Source: P52-10 sp041397365
GTDB lineage: Bacteria > Pseudomonadota > Alphaproteobacteria > Rhizobiales > Xanthobacteraceae
Length of the DNA stretch: 64,000 nt
NCBI GenBank assembly: GCA_041397365.1
Contig: JAWKWT010000001.1
Span: 248,001 to 312,000 of the forward strand
Direction of reading: 5' to 3'
Part shown: positions 62,491-64,000 of the stretch, one piece after another
How the letters are laid out: each line of letters opens with the position of its first letter
Numbering within the stretch: position 1 is the first letter of the stretch
The notes under the pieces: generated by a model
Told to the model about the DNA's origin: nothing
Databases searched by the model: none
What the model saw: only the letters and a program-made list of their open reading frames with translations
Translations under genes and position numbers: made by a program

Positions 62491-62772
62491 TCAGTAGACC
62501 GACCACGCCATCAGCGAGAGCGGCGCGGCCAAGATGATAAGGCCGGCCCAGGCCCTCGTGGCACTTCGCACGGCGAACACCCAGACGACCGCTCCCGCAT
62601 AGACCAGAAAACTCGCCAGCATGCCGGCGATCACGGCCTGAGGCTTGCTCATCGGCAAAGCGAGAACAGCGACGCTGCTCAGCGCGGCCAGACCATAGCC
62701 GCCGAGCAGCGCTGCAATGATGCGTGAGACAAGCGGCCCCTTGGACCAGACCCTGTCCACGAAAGCGTTCAT
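62491..62772 (-). CDS. DUF3649 family iron-uptake membrane protein
   Basis: This 93-residue protein has three membrane segments (LVSRIIAALLGGYGLAALSSVAV, AVIAGMLASFLVYAGAVVWVFAV, AWAGLIILAAPLSLMAW). The N-terminal FVDRVWSKGPLVSRIIAALLGG is the DUF3649 pattern, found next to PepSY proteins in siderophore operons. Its start overlaps the DUF4198 stop by 4 bp. Function is unknown. Confidence 0.87.
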   Translation of the reverse strand: MNAFVDRVWSKGPLVSRIIAALLGGYGLAALSSVAVLALPMSKPQAVIAGMLASFLVYAGAVVWVFAVRSATRAWAGLIILAAPLSLMAWSVY

Positions 62773-63497
62773 TTGCCCGGCGTTGCCGGCGGTCCGGCAG
62801 GAATGGGCGTCAGGCCGTTGGCATTCACATAGGTGACGGTGGTGACATAGCTCACGGCGTCGAATTTCTCGGTGCCCTTCGCTCCCGCGCGCTCGCCCGG
62901 CGTGCGATCGTTGAAGCTGACCTCGGCGACATAGGTGCCCTTCCAGGGCATATCGAACGTCACGAGGCCGTGCTCGTTGGTGACGGCTTCCTTCGACCAG
63001 CCGGATTGCGTCACCAGCGTCACCTTCGTTTTGGCCTTGGGCTGGTTCTTGAAGAGCAGCTTGAACTGCCCGACCTCGCCTGTCGGCACGAGATCGAGAA
63101 CCAGCTTGGGCTGCTGCGCGGCGAAGCCGGTGATGAGCCGAGCAGCCGGATAGTATCGGTTCTGGAGTTCCTTGTCCTGCTGCTTCCAGGTGTAGAGCGG
63201 ATAGCTCGCGTCCTCGGCGACGATGCTGTCGCCATTGGCCGCCTTGAAAGGCAGCGTGAATCCCGTCGCGGCTTTGGTCGCCTCCGCCTTCTTCTCGCCG
63301 CCGGCCGAGATCAGCGTCGCCGACGGCTTCACGAATTTGTCGAGCAGGCCGGGCGACGCCTCGCGAAGATTCTCGCCGAATTCGCCGAAACGAACGATCG
63401 CATCCTGACCGTCAGCCTGCTCGATCCAGATCTGATGGGCGTGGAGAGGCATGACCATCCCAAGCCAGGCGGCGGCGGCAATGACGAGCTTTTTCAT
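62769..63497 (-). CDS. DUF4198 domain exported protein (iron/metal uptake associated)
   Basis: This 242-residue protein has a signal peptide (KLVIAAAAWLGMVMPLHA-HQ). The mature N-terminus is HQIWIEQADGQDAIVRFGEF, the DUF4198 opening with a conserved histidine, and the C-terminal half is an Ig-like strand-rich domain (FKLLFKNQPKAKTKVTLVTQ, HGLVTFDMPWKGTYVAEV). Proteins of this family sit beside TonB receptors and are thought to help metal or cofactor uptake. It follows the receptor gene by about 130 bp. Confidence 0.87.
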   Translation of the reverse strand: MKKLVIAAAAWLGMVMPLHAHQIWIEQADGQDAIVRFGEFGENLREASPGLLDKFVKPSATLISAGGEKKAEATKAATGFTLPFKAANGDSIVAEDASYPLYTWKQQDKELQNRYYPAARLITGFAAQQPKLVLDLVPTGEVGQFKLLFKNQPKAKTKVTLVTQSGWSKEAVTNEHGLVTFDMPWKGTYVAEVSFNDRTPGERAGAKGTEKFDAVSYVTTVTYVNANGLTPIPAGPPATPGK

Positions 63498-63627
63498 GTC
63501 GTACCCTTAAAAGCGCATTCCGCGCACGAGATGTCCGTTCGAAACAGCGGTGACGAGACCATGCCGAAGCAGTAACGAGTCCGTCGATTGCGACGTGAGG
63601 CCAAGCAGTGGCTCCAAGGGGATGACC

Positions 63628-64000
63628 TTACTTGTAGATCAGCGGCCTCTGCTGCTGTTGCGGTCCGTACAGATCGAATGCCGCAGAGACGAGGTAGGTC
63701 CGGCCCGGCGCGACTGCCGAGTACGTACCGGCGTTGGTCCAGTAAGCCTTGTCGAAGATGTTCTCGACACTCGCGCGGAACGTCACCGGCGTGCGGTTGA
63801 TCGTGGTCGCATAGCGGACGCCGACGTCGTAGCGCGTCCAGCTCGGGAACGACACGGTGTTCGCGGCATCCAGATAGCTCTTACCCGTGTAGATCATGCG
63901 GCCGTTGACGGCGAGACCGTCAATGCCCGGAATATCCCAATCAAGACTGGCCGAAAAACGTTCGCGCGCCTGTCCGACCGCATCCTTGCCGAGCGTGTTC
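63628..64000 (-). CDS. TonB-dependent receptor (C-terminal part, cut by window edge)
   Basis: About 123 C-terminal residues of an outer-membrane beta-barrel receptor are visible. The frame enters with LGKDAVGQARERFSASLDWD, then MIYTGKSYLDAANTVSFPSW, RYDVGVRYATTINRTPVTFR, and the final ASVENIFDKAYWTNAG and PGRTYLVSAAFDL typical of siderophore receptors. A 13-residue extension (YGPQQQQRPLIYK) after the usual C-terminal strand is unusual and may reflect an indel near the end. The gene continues past 64000. Confidence 0.93.
   Translation of the reverse strand, partial: NTLGKDAVGQARERFSASLDWDIPGIDGLAVNGRMIYTGKSYLDAANTVSFPSWTRYDVGVRYATTINRTPVTFRASVENIFDKAYWTNAGTYSAVAPGRTYLVSAAFDLYGPQQQQRPLIYK

Overview
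The window is GC-rich (roughly 65% by eye) chromosomal DNA from an alphaproteobacterium. The best fit is the order Hyphomicrobiales, near Bradyrhizobium, Afipia, Rhodopseudomonas or Xanthobacteraceae. Support comes from the Rhodopseudomonas-like malonyl-CoA synthetase, an IalB-family protein, the rhizobial dispersed palindrome built around AAAAGTGGGAACCGGTTTTC (five good copies), exported glycine/tyrosine-rich small proteins, and the sdhC-sdhD-sdhA-sdhB gene order. No phage, insertion sequence, CRISPR array, rRNA or replication origin was found. The only RNA gene seen is tRNA-Ala(CGC).

Layout. 1-3 kb: succinate dehydrogenase operon on the minus strand, cut by the window edge in sdhB. 3.2-7.7 kb: TauE/SafE exporter, malonyl-CoA synthetase with a SnoaL-like partner, and a cytochrome b561 plus Tat-exported molybdopterin oxidoreductase pair. 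7.8-17 kb: leucine and aspartate-family biosynthesis (leuB, leuD, asd), interspersed with four small exported Tyr/Arg/Gly-rich proteins, a minimal zincin, an RDD membrane protein, a GST, a CitE-like lyase and a beta-carbonic anhydrase. 17-29.5 kb: unknown membrane-anchored proteins, argG, an ArnT-like glycosyltransferase coupled to a PAP2/LpxF-like phosphatase, rlmN, an IalB protein, a quinone oxidoreductase, YkvA, phhB and a TAXI-type protein. 29.6-42.4 kb: typA, a flavin amine oxidase, two related zinc alcohol dehydrogenases (one broken), a GNAT, ppa, an M20 peptidase, folD, DUF167, YggT, tRNA-Ala, a broken SDR, a TerB-like protein and a DUF2147 protein. 42.6-44.2 kb: two genes wrecked by many small indels, an exported FDGxW-type protein and a glycine amidinotransferase-like enzyme. 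44.4-53.3 kb: a hydrolase/luciferase-like monooxygenase pair, then an ABC sugar-type importer operon with its own GntR regulator and an enolase-superfamily dehydratase. 53.7-55.8 kb: orphan TadE/TadG-like pair. 56-60.5 kb: LysR, IclR, MmgE/PrpD and a TctC-type binding protein, with a less GC-biased texture than the rest. 60.5-64 kb: iron-uptake operon (TonB receptor, DUF4198, DUF3649, PepSY, DUF3325) running off the right edge.

How the genes work together. Housekeeping metabolism dominates: TCA cycle, Leu/Asp/Arg biosynthesis, folate one-carbon metabolism, pyrophosphate removal and translation. Accessory interest lies in the catabolic/transport operon at 46.9-53.3 kb, the predicted lipid A modification pair at 21.1-23.4 kb, and the MmgE/PrpD cluster. 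Seven genes carry small frameshifts, including the normally essential sdhB. The damage is densest at 42.7-43.8 kb and looks more like local sequence or assembly error than evolutionary decay, so those products should be read as probably intact in the organism unless resequencing says otherwise.
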